This document shows, in pieces, positions 28,284-36,654 of a stretch of DNA of 49,311 nt. The stretch is from Fulvimarina sp. (GTDB taxonomy: Bacteria; Pseudomonadota; Alphaproteobacteria; Rhizobiales; Rhizobiaceae): positions 1 through 49,311 of the forward strand of contig PACL01000087.1 of the NCBI GenBank assembly GCA_002700095.1. The letters run 5' to 3'. The first letter of the stretch is position 1, and the number at the start of each line of letters is the position of its first letter. The notes beneath the pieces were generated by a model. The model did no database searches. It was not told the origin of the DNA and was given only the letters and a program-made list of their open reading frames with translations. Both the position numbers and the translations under genes were made by a program.

Positions 28284-29396
28284 ATGACACACGACCATCT
28301 TCTACAGCCCTATGACCTCGGCCCGATCCCGCTTTCGAACCGCGTCGTCATGGCGCCGCTCACCCGCAGCCGGGCGACCAGCGACGGCGTGCCGAAAGAG
28401 ATGCATGTGGACTATTATCGCCAGCGCGCCGGCGCCGGGCTGATCATCACCGAAGCGACCAACATCTCGCCGGAAGGCCGCGGCTACGCCTGGACGCCCG
28501 GCATCTTCAACGACGCGCAGGTGAACGCCTGGAAGAAGGTCACCGACGCGGTCCACGAGGAGGGCGGCAAGATCGTGCTGCAGCTCTGGCATGTCGGCCG
28601 GGTGTCGCATCCGGACCTCCAGCCCGGCGGCGCGCTGCCCGTGGCCCCCTCGGCGATCGCGCCGGCGATGCAGGCCTTCACCGAGACCGGCATGAAGGAT
28701 GCCGTGGCGCCGCGGGCGCTCGACGCGGACGAACTGCCGCGGGTGGTCGCGGACTTCGTCAAGGCGACCGAGCATTCCAAGGCCGCGGGCTTCGACGGCG
28801 TCGAGATCCATTCGGCGAATGGCTATCTCCTCGACCAGTTCCTGCGCGACGGCGCCAACCAGCGGACCGACGAATTCGGCGGCTCGATCGAGAACCGGCT
28901 GCGCTTCCCGCTGATGGTGGTGGATGCCGTCACGAAGGTTTTTGGCCCGGAGCGCACGGGCATCCGCATCTCGCCGGTGTCGCCGGCCAACGATCTTTCC
29001 GACAGCGATCCCGAGGCCGTCTTCACCGCCTATGTGAAGGAACTGTCGGCGCGCCGGCTCGCCTATCTCCACGTCATCGAGGGCGCCACCCGCGGCAACC
29101 GCGACCCGCACGCCTTCAAGGCCTGGTCGCTGCGCCAGCATTTTTCCGGCGCCTACATGGGCAACAACAACTACACGGCCGATCTCGCCGAGGAGCGGCT
29201 GGCAAAGGGTGAGATCGACCTCGCCTGCTTCGGCCGGCCGTTCATCTCCAATCCCGATCTCGTCGACCGGATCCGCCTCGGCGCGCCCTTTGCGGCCTAT
29301 GACGAGAAGACCTTCTATGGCGGCGACGAGACGGGCTACACCGACTATCCGGCCCTGACCGAAGAAGAAAAGGCCCGCTACGCCAACGCCGCGTAA
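28284..29396 (+). CDS. Alkene reductase of the Old Yellow Enzyme family (NemA-like)
   Basis: 370-aa FMN-dependent NAD(P)H oxidoreductase reducing activated C=C bonds or nitro compounds. Visible are the N-terminal LGPIPLSNRVVMAPLTRSRA, the YYRQRAGAGLIITEAT strand, QLWHVGR, the GFDGVEIHSANGYLLDQFL region with the conserved His-Ser-Ala-Asn, and a C-terminal LACFGRPFISNPDLV. Length matches NemA (365 aa). ATG at 28284 with AAGGAAA upstream. A strong terminator hairpin follows. Confidence 0.94.
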   Translation: MTHDHLLQPYDLGPIPLSNRVVMAPLTRSRATSDGVPKEMHVDYYRQRAGAGLIITEATNISPEGRGYAWTPGIFNDAQVNAWKKVTDAVHEEGGKIVLQLWHVGRVSHPDLQPGGALPVAPSAIAPAMQAFTETGMKDAVAPRALDADELPRVVADFVKATEHSKAAGFDGVEIHSANGYLLDQFLRDGANQRTDEFGGSIENRLRFPLMVVDAVTKVFGPERTGIRISPVSPANDLSDSDPEAVFTAYVKELSARRLAYLHVIEGATRGNRDPHAFKAWSLRQHFSGAYMGNNNYTADLAEERLAKGEIDLACFGRPFISNPDLVDRIRLGAPFAAYDEKTFYGGDETGYTDYPALTEEEKARYANAA

Positions 29397-29432
29397 CCGG
29401 CGGGACGCAGCGAGCGCATGGTCGAAACGGAC

Positions 29433-29458
29433 GGGGCCGGCAGAGTTCTGCCGGCCCC
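29433..29458 (+). terminator. Terminator hairpin after alkene reductase
   Basis: Perfect 12-bp inverted repeat GGGGCCGGCAGA/TCTGCCGGCCCC with minimal loop, located 36 nt after the stop of the reductase gene and between two convergent genes. The following T-tract is weak (GTTGCATGTCTT), so it may serve both strands by structure alone. Confidence 0.7.
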
Positions 29459-29502
29459 GTTGCATGTCTTGATCGGTGCAAGCGGGCCTCGCCCGCGCTG
29501 CA

Positions 29503-30318
29503 TCAGTTGAACTTGTAGGAGATCTTGGCCGTCACGGTGTGGAAGTCGAAGTCGCCCTGGGATTCGAAATCCGTCGAGCCGCCGACGCCGCCGCCGAACG
29601 GGCCGCCGGAGAGGCGGGTGAAGGAATCGCCGCCGCCGAGATTGGTGTAGAGATACTCCGCGCCGAAGGAGAGGCTGTCGGTGAACATGACCTCCATGCC
29701 GGCACCGACCGTGTAGCCGAAGTCGTCCTCGTCCTCGTTGACGATGGCGGCCGGGTTCGGCGCAGCCACGGCCGGCGAGTTGGTCGAGAAGCCGTAGTCG
29801 ACCTTGCCGTAGGCGAGGCCGCCGGTGGCGTAGGCGAGCGTCGTCGGCGTCACCAGATAGCCGGCCCGCAGACGCGCGGTGGCGAGATAATCGAGGCTGC
29901 GCGTCCCGGTGTAGAAGGCCGGCGTGCTGGAGAAGCCACTCGTCGTCTCGGAAATGTCGAGGGCGTTGATGTCGGCAACGGCGCCGAGGACGATGTTGCC
30001 CATCTGGTAGTCGTAGCCGATATGCGCGCCGCCAGCGAAGCTGGACTCGAACGAGGAGTCGAAATTGTCGCCGAAGGCGGTCTCGATGGCCGAACCGGAG
30101 AAGGCGAAGCCGTTGGTCTGGAGGTTGACGTCGTCCGGATCGCTCGGGTTGAAGGCGCCGCCGCCCTGGATACCGACATAGAGGCCGGTCCATCCGGACG
30201 ACACCGGAGCCATGGCGATCGGAGCCGGGGCGGGCGGCGCGTCATAGATGACGTCGGCGGCGAAGGCATGGCCCGCGAAGGCGGTGACCGCGGCAGCGGT
30301 GACGATCGAACGTTTCAT
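29503..30318 (-). CDS. Outer-membrane beta-barrel protein, Omp25/Omp31 type
   Basis: 271-aa outer-membrane protein. The signal peptide (MKRSIVTAAAVTAFAGHAFA) ends near residue 20 and is followed by ADVIYDAPPAPAPIA and a GWTGLYVGIQGGGAF start of the first barrel strand, both typical of the small porin-like proteins of Brucella and rhizobia. About eight alternating strands follow. The chain ends SYKFN, with one residue after the usual terminal Phe. Role: structural or general envelope protein. The ATG at 30318 begins the signal peptide; an AT-rich leader lies upstream. Confidence 0.92.
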   Translation of the reverse strand: MKRSIVTAAAVTAFAGHAFAADVIYDAPPAPAPIAMAPVSSGWTGLYVGIQGGGAFNPSDPDDVNLQTNGFAFSGSAIETAFGDNFDSSFESSFAGGAHIGYDYQMGNIVLGAVADINALDISETTSGFSSTPAFYTGTRSLDYLATARLRAGYLVTPTTLAYATGGLAYGKVDYGFSTNSPAVAAPNPAAIVNEDEDDFGYTVGAGMEVMFTDSLSFGAEYLYTNLGGGDSFTRLSGGPFGGGVGGSTDFESQGDFDFHTVTAKISYKFN

Positions 30319-30518
30319 CAACTCGTTTTCCCCATGTGAGTTCGCGAAGACATCACTTGTCTCCGTGGTCGCAAGGACATCATGAGTTATATTGAACTCA
30401 ACTCGCAATTTCGTGAGCATCTCCGGTAATATCCGGCTGTGATATAATTGCATCGCGCAACTATGCGGCGTTATATCGCAGCCTCATGCGACATTTATTC
30501 GCGGCAATAAATGAAAAG
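30319..30518. promoter_or_regulatory. AT-rich leader of the Omp gene with inverted repeat
   Basis: The 345-nt gap upstream of the Omp gene is markedly AT-rich compared with the rest of the window and probably carries its promoter and a long 5' leader. It contains an exact inverted repeat CATTTATT (30492-30499) and AATAAATG (30506-30513). No gene is apparent. Confidence 0.4.
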
Positions 30519-30549
30519 GGCGCGGCCGATACTGTGATCGAGCCGCGCC
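30519..30549 (-). terminator. Rho-independent terminator after the MetE-C-like gene
   Basis: On the minus strand GGCGCGGC and GCCGCGCC form a stem extended by an inner CGAT/ATCG pair with one bulged T, followed by CTTTTCATTTATT. It lies about 115 nt downstream of the MetE-C-like stop and separates that gene from the Omp leader. Confidence 0.8.
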
Positions 30550-30663
30550 TTTGAAAATATGCCCGGTGCCATTGTTCCAGCCCATGCAGGACCGTGTCCG
30601 CATCGGCGTCTTGGACCGGACGATACGCCGCCAGCCATCCGCCGGCGGCGCGTTCCCGGGGGC

Positions 30664-31773
30664 TCAGCCCCAGACGGCGTTTGCCACCTCGACGCAGCGC
30701 TCCAGCTTGCGCCACTGGTCGTCGTCGGTGAGATCGTTGCCGTGGGCGGTCGAGGAGAAGCCGCACTGGTGCGACAGGGCGCACTGGTCGAGATCGACGA
30801 AGCGGGCCGCCTCGTCGATGCGCTTCTTGACGAGATCCGCCGGCTCGACGGCGGCGGACTTCGACGACATCAGGCCGAGCACGACGGTCTTGCCCTTCGG
30901 CATGTGCCGCAGCGGCGCGAAGTCGCCCGAGCGCTCGTCGTCATATTCGAGGAAGAAGCCGTCGATGGCCATCTCGTTGAACAGGATCTCGGCGACCGGC
31001 TCGTAGCCGCCCGACGCCACCCAGGCGCTCTTGAAGTTGCCGCGGCACAGATGCACCGAGATCACCATGTCGGACGGGCGGTCCCTGATCGCGTCGTTGA
31101 CGAGGCGGCAGTAGAGGCGCGTCAGGTCGTCCGGGTCGTCGCCGCGCTTGGCGGTGCGCTCGCGGATTTCCGGATCGCAGAGATAGGCGAGATTGGTGTC
31201 GTCCATCTGCAGATAGCGGCAGCCTCGGTCGGCGAGATCCTTGATCTCGGCCCGGTAGGCCGCCGTCAGATCGTCGTAGAAAACCTCGAGGTCCGGATAG
31301 ACGCTCGCCGAGATCGCGTCCCGTCCGCCGCGGAAATGCAGCATCGACGGGGCCGGGATCGAGACCTTCGGGGTCTGCGTGACGACGGATTTGAGGAAGT
31401 CGAAGTCGGCGCCCTGGATCGACTGGGAGTGGGCGATCGTCTCGTTGACATGCATGGTCGGCGGGGCGAATCCCACCTCCGAGCCGTCGTCCTTCCTGAA
31501 ATGCGTCTTGAACTCGCCATAGGTGACGTCGACGCCGTCGAGCTTCTCGAGGAAGTCGACGTGGAAGAAGGTGCGCCGGAACTCGCCGTCGGTGATTCCC
31601 TTGAGGCCGACGTCTTCCTGGCGCTTCACCACCTCGCGGATGCAATCGTCCTCGATGCCGCGCAGCTCCTCGGCGGCGAGCTTGCCCTCGGCAAATTGCG
31701 CGCGCGCCGTCTGCAGCCGCTCCGGCCGCAGGAAGCTGCCGACGTGGTCGGCCTTGAAGGGGGGTGTCGTCAT
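30664..31773 (-). CDS. Cobalamin-independent methionine synthase C-terminal-like enzyme (YxjG/YxjH type)
   Basis: 369-aa zinc methyltransferase corresponding to the C-terminal domain of MetE only (full MetE is about 750 aa). The expected zinc ligands are present as His241, Cys243 (VHLC), Glu276 (LEYD) and Cys337 (HQCGFS); the QMDDTNLAY strand matches the MetE QIDEPAL region. Such short proteins transfer methyl groups to homocysteine or a related thiol from donors other than polyglutamylated methyl-THF. It is divergent from a TRAP transporter, which may import a donor or acceptor. The ATG at 31773 has AGGAAA upstream. Confidence 0.9.
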   Translation of the reverse strand: MTTPPFKADHVGSFLRPERLQTARAQFAEGKLAAEELRGIEDDCIREVVKRQEDVGLKGITDGEFRRTFFHVDFLEKLDGVDVTYGEFKTHFRKDDGSEVGFAPPTMHVNETIAHSQSIQGADFDFLKSVVTQTPKVSIPAPSMLHFRGGRDAISASVYPDLEVFYDDLTAAYRAEIKDLADRGCRYLQMDDTNLAYLCDPEIRERTAKRGDDPDDLTRLYCRLVNDAIRDRPSDMVISVHLCRGNFKSAWVASGGYEPVAEILFNEMAIDGFFLEYDDERSGDFAPLRHMPKGKTVVLGLMSSKSAAVEPADLVKKRIDEAARFVDLDQCALSHQCGFSSTAHGNDLTDDDQWRKLERCVEVANAVWG

Positions 31774-31905
31774 CGTCGTTTCCTGCCTTTTCTCGGGTTG
31801 AACGGCTGCGATCGCAGGCCTGTCGGGGGCGGGCGAAGAGCGGCCTGCCGCCAGGGTTCGGCACATGGTCGCCGCGCGATATTTCTCCAGGCTTATAACC
31901 ATTTG

Positions 31906-31955
31906 GATATGAAAACCGCCAGCAAAGTCATTTTACCGGCCGCTTTGTTCATATC
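31906..31955. promoter_or_regulatory. Paired inverted half-sites between MetE-C-like gene and dctP
   Basis: GATATGAA (31906-31913) and its reverse complement TTCATATC (31948-31955) are 42 nt apart centre to centre, about four helical turns, inside the 321-nt divergent intergenic region. This is suited to a dimeric regulator controlling both genes. No regulator gene is adjacent. I saw no recognisable SAM riboswitch. Confidence 0.4.
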
Positions 31956-32094
31956 ATTTTTGCTTCGCGGCCGGAAAGGGGAGTGCCCGGTCGCCGTGGC
32001 GTTGCCTTGCGGTGAAGTTTCGACCACGCTGGCTCCAGGCACTGCGGACGGCTGCGCCACGAGGCGCGGCCCCGGCAGCGACATGGGAGGATAC

Positions 32095-33174
32095 ATGCTG
32101 AAGACGATATTCAAGGCCGCTCTGGCCGGCGCCATCTGCGTCGCCGCGGCGGGCCATGCGGGCGCTCAGGACGTCACCCTGCGCGTCCACCAGATGCTGC
32201 CGCCCCAGGCGACGATCCCGCATGACGTGCTGGAGCCGTGGGGCGAGGCGGTGGAGAAGCAGTCCGAGGGGCGCATCAAGGTCGAGCTCTACCCCTCGAT
32301 GCAGCTTGGCGGCACGCCGCCGGAGCTCTTCGATCAGGCGCGCGACGGCGTCGTGGACGTCATCTGGACGGTGCTCGGCTATACGCCCGGCCGGTTCCCG
32401 AAATCTGAGACCTTCGAGCTGCCCTTCATCATGACCGACGCCGTCTCGACGTCGAAGGCGTTCCAGGAATTCGTCGAAAAGAACGCCATGGACGAGTTTT
32501 CCGGTGTCCACCTTTTGGCCGTCCACACCCATGGCCCCGGCCTGTTCCACACCAAGCAGCCGATCGCCAAGCTCGAGGATCTCCAGGGCATGAAGATCCG
32601 CGGTGGCTCGCGGGTGATCAACGAGCTCCTCACCAAGCTCGGCGCGACGCCGGTGGGCCTGCCGGTGCCGGCCGTCGCCGAGGCGCTGTCGAAGGGCGTC
32701 ATCGACGGCACGACGATTCCGTGGGAAGTCACGCTGCCCCTGCGCATCTCCGAACTGGTGACGAACCACACCGGATTTTCCGGCGAGAACGGGCTCTACA
32801 CCCAGACCTTCGCCATCGCCATGAACCAGGCCACCTATGACGGCCTGCCCGACGATCTGAAGGCGGTGATCGACGCCAATTCCGGCATGAAGCTCGCCAC
32901 CATGGCCGGCGAGGCGATGGCGCGGCAGGATGCGGTCGGGCTGAAGAAGGCCGAGGACGCCGGCAACAGCATCGTCACCCTCGGCGACGAGGAGACCCAG
33001 CGCTTCAAGGATGCCAGCCAGACCGTGATCGCCGAATGGGTCGCGCAGGGCGAAGGCCGTCAGGCGCTGCTCGACGACGCCACCGCGCTGATCGCCAAAT
33101 ACACCGCCGAGACCGCCAAGGGCGGCGACGGCATGGCGACGGACGCCGCGCCGGCCGCCGCCAAGAGCCAGTAG
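32095..33174 (+). CDS. dctP: TRAP transporter substrate-binding protein DctP
   Basis: Periplasmic solute-binding subunit (359 aa) of a tripartite ATP-independent transporter. Signal peptide about 1-24 (AGHAGA), then a DctP domain with the conserved MKIRGGSR segment whose Arg169 normally clamps the ligand carboxylate. The C-terminal tail is Ala/Lys-rich. The ATG at 32095 has GGGAGG close upstream; an ATG at 32083 is possible. It heads a dctP-dctQ-dctM set. A carboxylate ligand is expected for the family; its identity is unknown. Confidence 0.93.
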   Translation: MLKTIFKAALAGAICVAAAGHAGAQDVTLRVHQMLPPQATIPHDVLEPWGEAVEKQSEGRIKVELYPSMQLGGTPPELFDQARDGVVDVIWTVLGYTPGRFPKSETFELPFIMTDAVSTSKAFQEFVEKNAMDEFSGVHLLAVHTHGPGLFHTKQPIAKLEDLQGMKIRGGSRVINELLTKLGATPVGLPVPAVAEALSKGVIDGTTIPWEVTLPLRISELVTNHTGFSGENGLYTQTFAIAMNQATYDGLPDDLKAVIDANSGMKLATMAGEAMARQDAVGLKKAEDAGNSIVTLGDEETQRFKDASQTVIAEWVAQGEGRQALLDDATALIAKYTAETAKGGDGMATDAAPAAAKSQ

Positions 33175-33203
33175 CGCCACGTATCCGATCGGCGATCTCC
33201 AGG

Positions 33204-33230
33204 GGCGGGACCGGCCCAGCCGGCCCCGCC
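33204..33230 (+). terminator. Attenuator-like hairpin between dctP and dctQ
   Basis: GGCGGGACCGGC (33204-33215) pairs with GCCGGCCCCGCC (33219-33230) with one mismatch, followed by TTTCC. It sits 30 nt after dctP and 116 nt before dctQ and could lower membrane-subunit expression relative to the binding protein. Confidence 0.6.
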
Positions 33231-33345
33231 TTTCCATGCGGCGCGAGCGGACGTTCGGGACTGGCGTGCGGAGCGGGAAGGATCCCGCTCGAGGCCCCCG
33301 CGGACACCTGGAATGTCCGGACACTTCGAACGGAGGGACTGACGG

Positions 33346-33906
33346 TTGAGCGAGACAGGCGACATCACGCGGGAGACCGGCCGGCTCGGCGGCATCGTCG
33401 ACAGCTTCGCCTCGGTGCTGGCCTTCGTCGGCGGGCTGTTCCTGCTGGTCATCGTCGTCCTGACATGCCTCTCGATCGCCGGGCGCTCGCTGCTGACGCT
33501 CGGCGTCTGCTGCGGGCCGGTGCCCGGCGATGTCGAGATGATCGAGATCGCCTCGGCCATCGCCGTCTTCCTGTTCCTGCCCTTCTGCCAGCTGAAGCGC
33601 GGCCATGTGACGGTGGACATCTTCGCCGGGCTGATGGGGCCGCGCGGCGTCCGCCTCACCGATCTCGTCGGCAACGTCCTGATGAGCGCGGCTGCGATCG
33701 TCATCCTCTGGCGGCTGGAACTCGGCTTCGAGGACAAGCTGAGAAGCGGCGAGACCACCTTCATCCTGGCGATCCCGCTGTGGTGGGGCTATGCCGCGTC
33801 CCTCGTCGGCGCCGCCGCCTTCGCCCTCGTCAGCGTCTACACGGTGCTGCGCTCGGTCCGCGAACTTTCCACCGGCAAGGCATCCGCCGCGCCGCATTCC
33901 AGCTGA
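33346..33906 (+). CDS. dctQ: TRAP transporter small permease DctQ
   Basis: 186-aa four-helix membrane subunit. Hydrophobic spans are near 23-45, 65-85, 105-125 and 140-160; the C-rich GRSLLTLGVCCGPVPGDVEM loop and FLPFCQLKRGHVTVD segment are DctQ-like. The frame starts with TTG at 33346, supported by GGAGGG 8 nt upstream. It pairs with the large permease downstream, 20 nt away. Confidence 0.9.
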   Translation: MSETGDITRETGRLGGIVDSFASVLAFVGGLFLLVIVVLTCLSIAGRSLLTLGVCCGPVPGDVEMIEIASAIAVFLFLPFCQLKRGHVTVDIFAGLMGPRGVRLTDLVGNVLMSAAAIVILWRLELGFEDKLRSGETTFILAIPLWWGYAASLVGAAAFALVSVYTVLRSVRELSTGKASAAPHSS

Positions 33907-33926
33907 ACCGGCGGAACCGCGATCCC

Positions 33927-35249
33927 ATGTCCAATCTCGACATCGCCCTCCTGTCGTTTCCGGTCCTTCTGGTCCTGATCTTCGCGCGCATGCCGATTGG
34001 CCTCGCCATGCTGATCTGCGGCTTCTTCGGCAACTATCTCGTGCTCGATCGCTTCACGCCGATTCTGGCGCAGATGAAGACGCTGACCTTCACGACCTTC
34101 TCCAGCTATTCCCTGTCGATCATCCCGCTGTTCCTCCTGATGGGACAGTTCGCAGCCAAGGGCGGCATGAGCCAGGCGCTGTTCCGTGCCGCCAACGGCT
34201 GGATCGGCCATCGCAAGGGCGGCGTCGCCATGGCGGCGATCGGCGCCTGCGCCGGCTTCGGCGCCATCTGCGGATCGTCGATCGCGACGGCGGCCACCAT
34301 GGGCAAGGTGGCGCTGCCGGAACTGAAGCGCTTCGGCTACGACGGCGGCCTCGCTACCGGAGCGCTCGCCGCCGGCGGCACGCTGGGCATCCTCATCCCG
34401 CCCTCGGTGATCCTCGTCATCTATGCGATCCTCACCGAGCAGAACATCGCCAAGCTGTTCCTCGCCGCCGTCGTGCCCGGCATCCTCGCCATGCTCGGCT
34501 ACATGCTGACCATCGCCATCTACGTGCGGCTGAAGCCGGGATCGAGCGGCCTGCGCGACAAGGCACCGATGGCCGAGCGGCTGCGGCTGACCGCCGAGGT
34601 CTGGCCGGTGCTGCTGGTCTTCTTCCTCGTCGTCTTCGGAATCTATTTCGGCTGGTTCACGCCCACCGAGGGCGCCGCCATCGGCGCCGCCGGCACCGGC
34701 CTGATCGCGCTGTTCAATGGCGGGCTGAAGGGCGGGGCGCTCGGCGATTCGATCCGCGAGACGGCGGTCGCCTCCGGCATGATCTTCCTGATCATCCTCG
34801 GGGCGGGGGTCTACAATTCCTTTCTCGCCCTCAGCCAGCTGCCGCAGGAATCGGCCGCCTGGGTGGTCGAGCAGGGCTTCTCGCCCTGGATGGTGCTGAC
34901 GGTGATCCTTTTGACCTATCTGGTCTTCGGCTGCGTCATGGATTCCCTGTCGATGATCCTCCTCACCGTGCCGATCTTCTTCCCGATCGTCTCCGGCCTC
35001 GACTTCGGCCTGTCGCCGGACGAGTTCGCCATCTGGTTCGGCATCCTGATCCTGATCGTCGTGGAGGTGGGGCTGATCACCCCGCCGGTCGGGCTCAACC
35101 TCTTCATCATCAATTCGATGGCGAAGGACACGCCGATGATCCGCACCTTCCTCGGCGCTGCGCCCTTCGTCGCCTCGGACATCGTCAGGACGGTGATCCT
35201 GGCGGTCTTCCCGGTGATCACGCTGTTCCTGGTGCGCTGGCTGTATTGA
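33927..35249 (+). CDS. dctM: TRAP transporter large permease DctM
   Basis: 440-aa multi-spanning membrane transporter subunit of the DctM/SiaM family, catalysing sodium- or proton-coupled uptake. Diagnostic segments are GFGAICGSSIATAATMGKVALPELKRFGYD (divided over about 110-140), GTLGILIPPSVILVIYAILTEQ and the C-terminal EVGLITPPVGLNLFIIN. Hydrophobicity indicates about 12 helices. Normal length. ATG at 33927. It is last in the operon and convergent with fliI. Confidence 0.94.
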   Translation: MSNLDIALLSFPVLLVLIFARMPIGLAMLICGFFGNYLVLDRFTPILAQMKTLTFTTFSSYSLSIIPLFLLMGQFAAKGGMSQALFRAANGWIGHRKGGVAMAAIGACAGFGAICGSSIATAATMGKVALPELKRFGYDGGLATGALAAGGTLGILIPPSVILVIYAILTEQNIAKLFLAAVVPGILAMLGYMLTIAIYVRLKPGSSGLRDKAPMAERLRLTAEVWPVLLVFFLVVFGIYFGWFTPTEGAAIGAAGTGLIALFNGGLKGGALGDSIRETAVASGMIFLIILGAGVYNSFLALSQLPQESAAWVVEQGFSPWMVLTVILLTYLVFGCVMDSLSMILLTVPIFFPIVSGLDFGLSPDEFAIWFGILILIVVEVGLITPPVGLNLFIINSMAKDTPMIRTFLGAAPFVASDIVRTVILAVFPVITLFLVRWLY

Positions 35250-35263
35250 GGGATGAGGGTAAA

Positions 35264-35289
35264 AGCGGCGCCGCTGCCGCAACGCCGCT
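35264..35289 (-). terminator. Rho-independent terminator after fliI
   Basis: On the minus strand AGCGGCG and CGCCGCT form a 7-bp stem around a 12-nt loop, followed directly by TTTTACCC. It lies between fliI and the convergent dctM gene and would end the flgF-fliI transcript. Confidence 0.65.
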
Positions 35290-35316
35290 CGGCCAGCCCC
35301 GAAGCCGCCCCTTCAT

Positions 35317-36654
35317 TCACCCCGCCGGCGGCGCGAACGCTTCCTTCAGCTTCTTCGACAGGTCCTTGAACGGCTTCTCCGTGACCGGGTCGCCGGGGTT
35401 CTGGACGAGATAGTCGTAGATGTGCGGCACGAGGTCGACGGCCTGGTCGAGGGTTCCGTCCGAGCCGCGCTGGTAGCCGCCAAGCAGCCTGAGGTCGCGG
35501 GTGTCCTCGAAGCGCGAAATCATCGCCCTCAGCCGCGTGACGAGTTCGCGCTCCTGCAGGTTCCAGGCCCGCTGGGCGAGGCGCGAGATCGATTTCAGGA
35601 CGTCGACGGCCGGGAAGCGGCCCTGTTCGGCGATCGCCCGGTCGAGGACGATGTGGCCGTCGAGCGTGCCTCGGATCGCGTCGGCGATCGGGTCGTTGTG
35701 GTCGTCGCCGTCGACCAGCACCGAGAAGACGCCGGTGATCGTGCCCGAGCCTTCGAGGCCGGGTCCCGCCCTCTCCAGGAGCTGGGGCAGTTCGGAAAAG
35801 ACGCTCGGCGGATAGCCGCGCGCCACCGGCGGCTCGCCGGCCGCCAGCGCGACGTCTCTGGCGGCGTGGGCAAGGCGTGTCACGCTGTCGATGATCAGGA
35901 GGACGTTCTCGCCCCTGTCACGGAAATATTCGGCGATGGCAGTCGCCGTCTTCGGGGCGAGGCGGCGCATCATCGGGCTCTCGTCGCCGGTGGCGACGAC
36001 GGTGACCAGCTTGTCGAGGCCGCCGGCCATGGTCTCCTCGAGGAACTCGCGCACCTCGCGGCCGCGCTCGCCGACCAGCGCGACGACCGCGGTGTCGAAG
36101 CCCTGCGCCCGCGACAGCATGCCCATCAGCGTCGACTTGCCGACGCCGGAGCCGGCGAAGATGCCGATGCGCTGGCCTTTGACCAGCGGCGTGAAGATGT
36201 CGATCGTCCGGATGCCGGTCTGCACCGGGCTGCCGACCCGGCCGCGCTTCAGCGCCGGCGGCGGCGAGCCGTCCGCGATGCGCTCCTCGATGCCCCTGAC
36301 CAGCGGCCCGCGCCCGTCGACCGGCTGGCCGAAGGCGTTGACGACGCGGCCCTTCCACTCGGGGGTGGGGGCGACGGTATAGGGGCCGATGCGCCGCGCC
36401 GGGCTCTTGACGCCGAGAGTGGAGCGGATGCCGAAGGGCTTGACGGTCAGGCTGTCGGATTCGATCCGCACTACCTCGCCGATCTCGTCGCCGGCAGAGC
36501 CGGGACAGGCGATGCAGTCGCCGAGCCGGACAAAGGGCGACAGCCCCGCGACCCGGAAGGCCTGCGGCCCGACGTCGACGATTCGGCCGGAAACCGAAAT
36601 GCGCGGCGCGTCGAGCGGCGACAGGTCGAGGGCCTTCTCGTTGGCGAGGCTCAT
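35317..36654 (-). CDS. fliI: Flagellar export ATPase FliI
   Basis: 445-aa ATPase of the flagellar type III export apparatus, homologous to F1-beta. Walker A GSGVGKST is at 168-175 and Walker B LLIID at 252-256; GERGREV and the GYPPSVFSELPQLLERAG segment are typical. The ATG at 36654 overlaps the flgF stop by 4 bp (ATGA). It hydrolyses ATP at the cytoplasmic face to unload export substrates. Its usual regulator FliH is not visible next to it in this window. Confidence 0.96.
   Translation of the reverse strand: MSLANEKALDLSPLDAPRISVSGRIVDVGPQAFRVAGLSPFVRLGDCIACPGSAGDEIGEVVRIESDSLTVKPFGIRSTLGVKSPARRIGPYTVAPTPEWKGRVVNAFGQPVDGRGPLVRGIEERIADGSPPPALKRGRVGSPVQTGIRTIDIFTPLVKGQRIGIFAGSGVGKSTLMGMLSRAQGFDTAVVALVGERGREVREFLEETMAGGLDKLVTVVATGDESPMMRRLAPKTATAIAEYFRDRGENVLLIIDSVTRLAHAARDVALAAGEPPVARGYPPSVFSELPQLLERAGPGLEGSGTITGVFSVLVDGDDHNDPIADAIRGTLDGHIVLDRAIAEQGRFPAVDVLKSISRLAQRAWNLQERELVTRLRAMISRFEDTRDLRLLGGYQRGSDGTLDQAVDLVPHIYDYLVQNPGDPVTEKPFKDLSKKLKEAFAPPAG

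Noticed and set aside
31774..32094. SAM-type riboswitch in the leader of the MetE-C-like gene
   Set aside because: No recognisable conserved pseudoknot core; only a regulator-type inverted repeat was seen.
31954..33897. Minus-strand open frame opposite dctP-dctQ
   Set aside because: It crosses two real genes and the intergenic hairpin; no domain recognisable.
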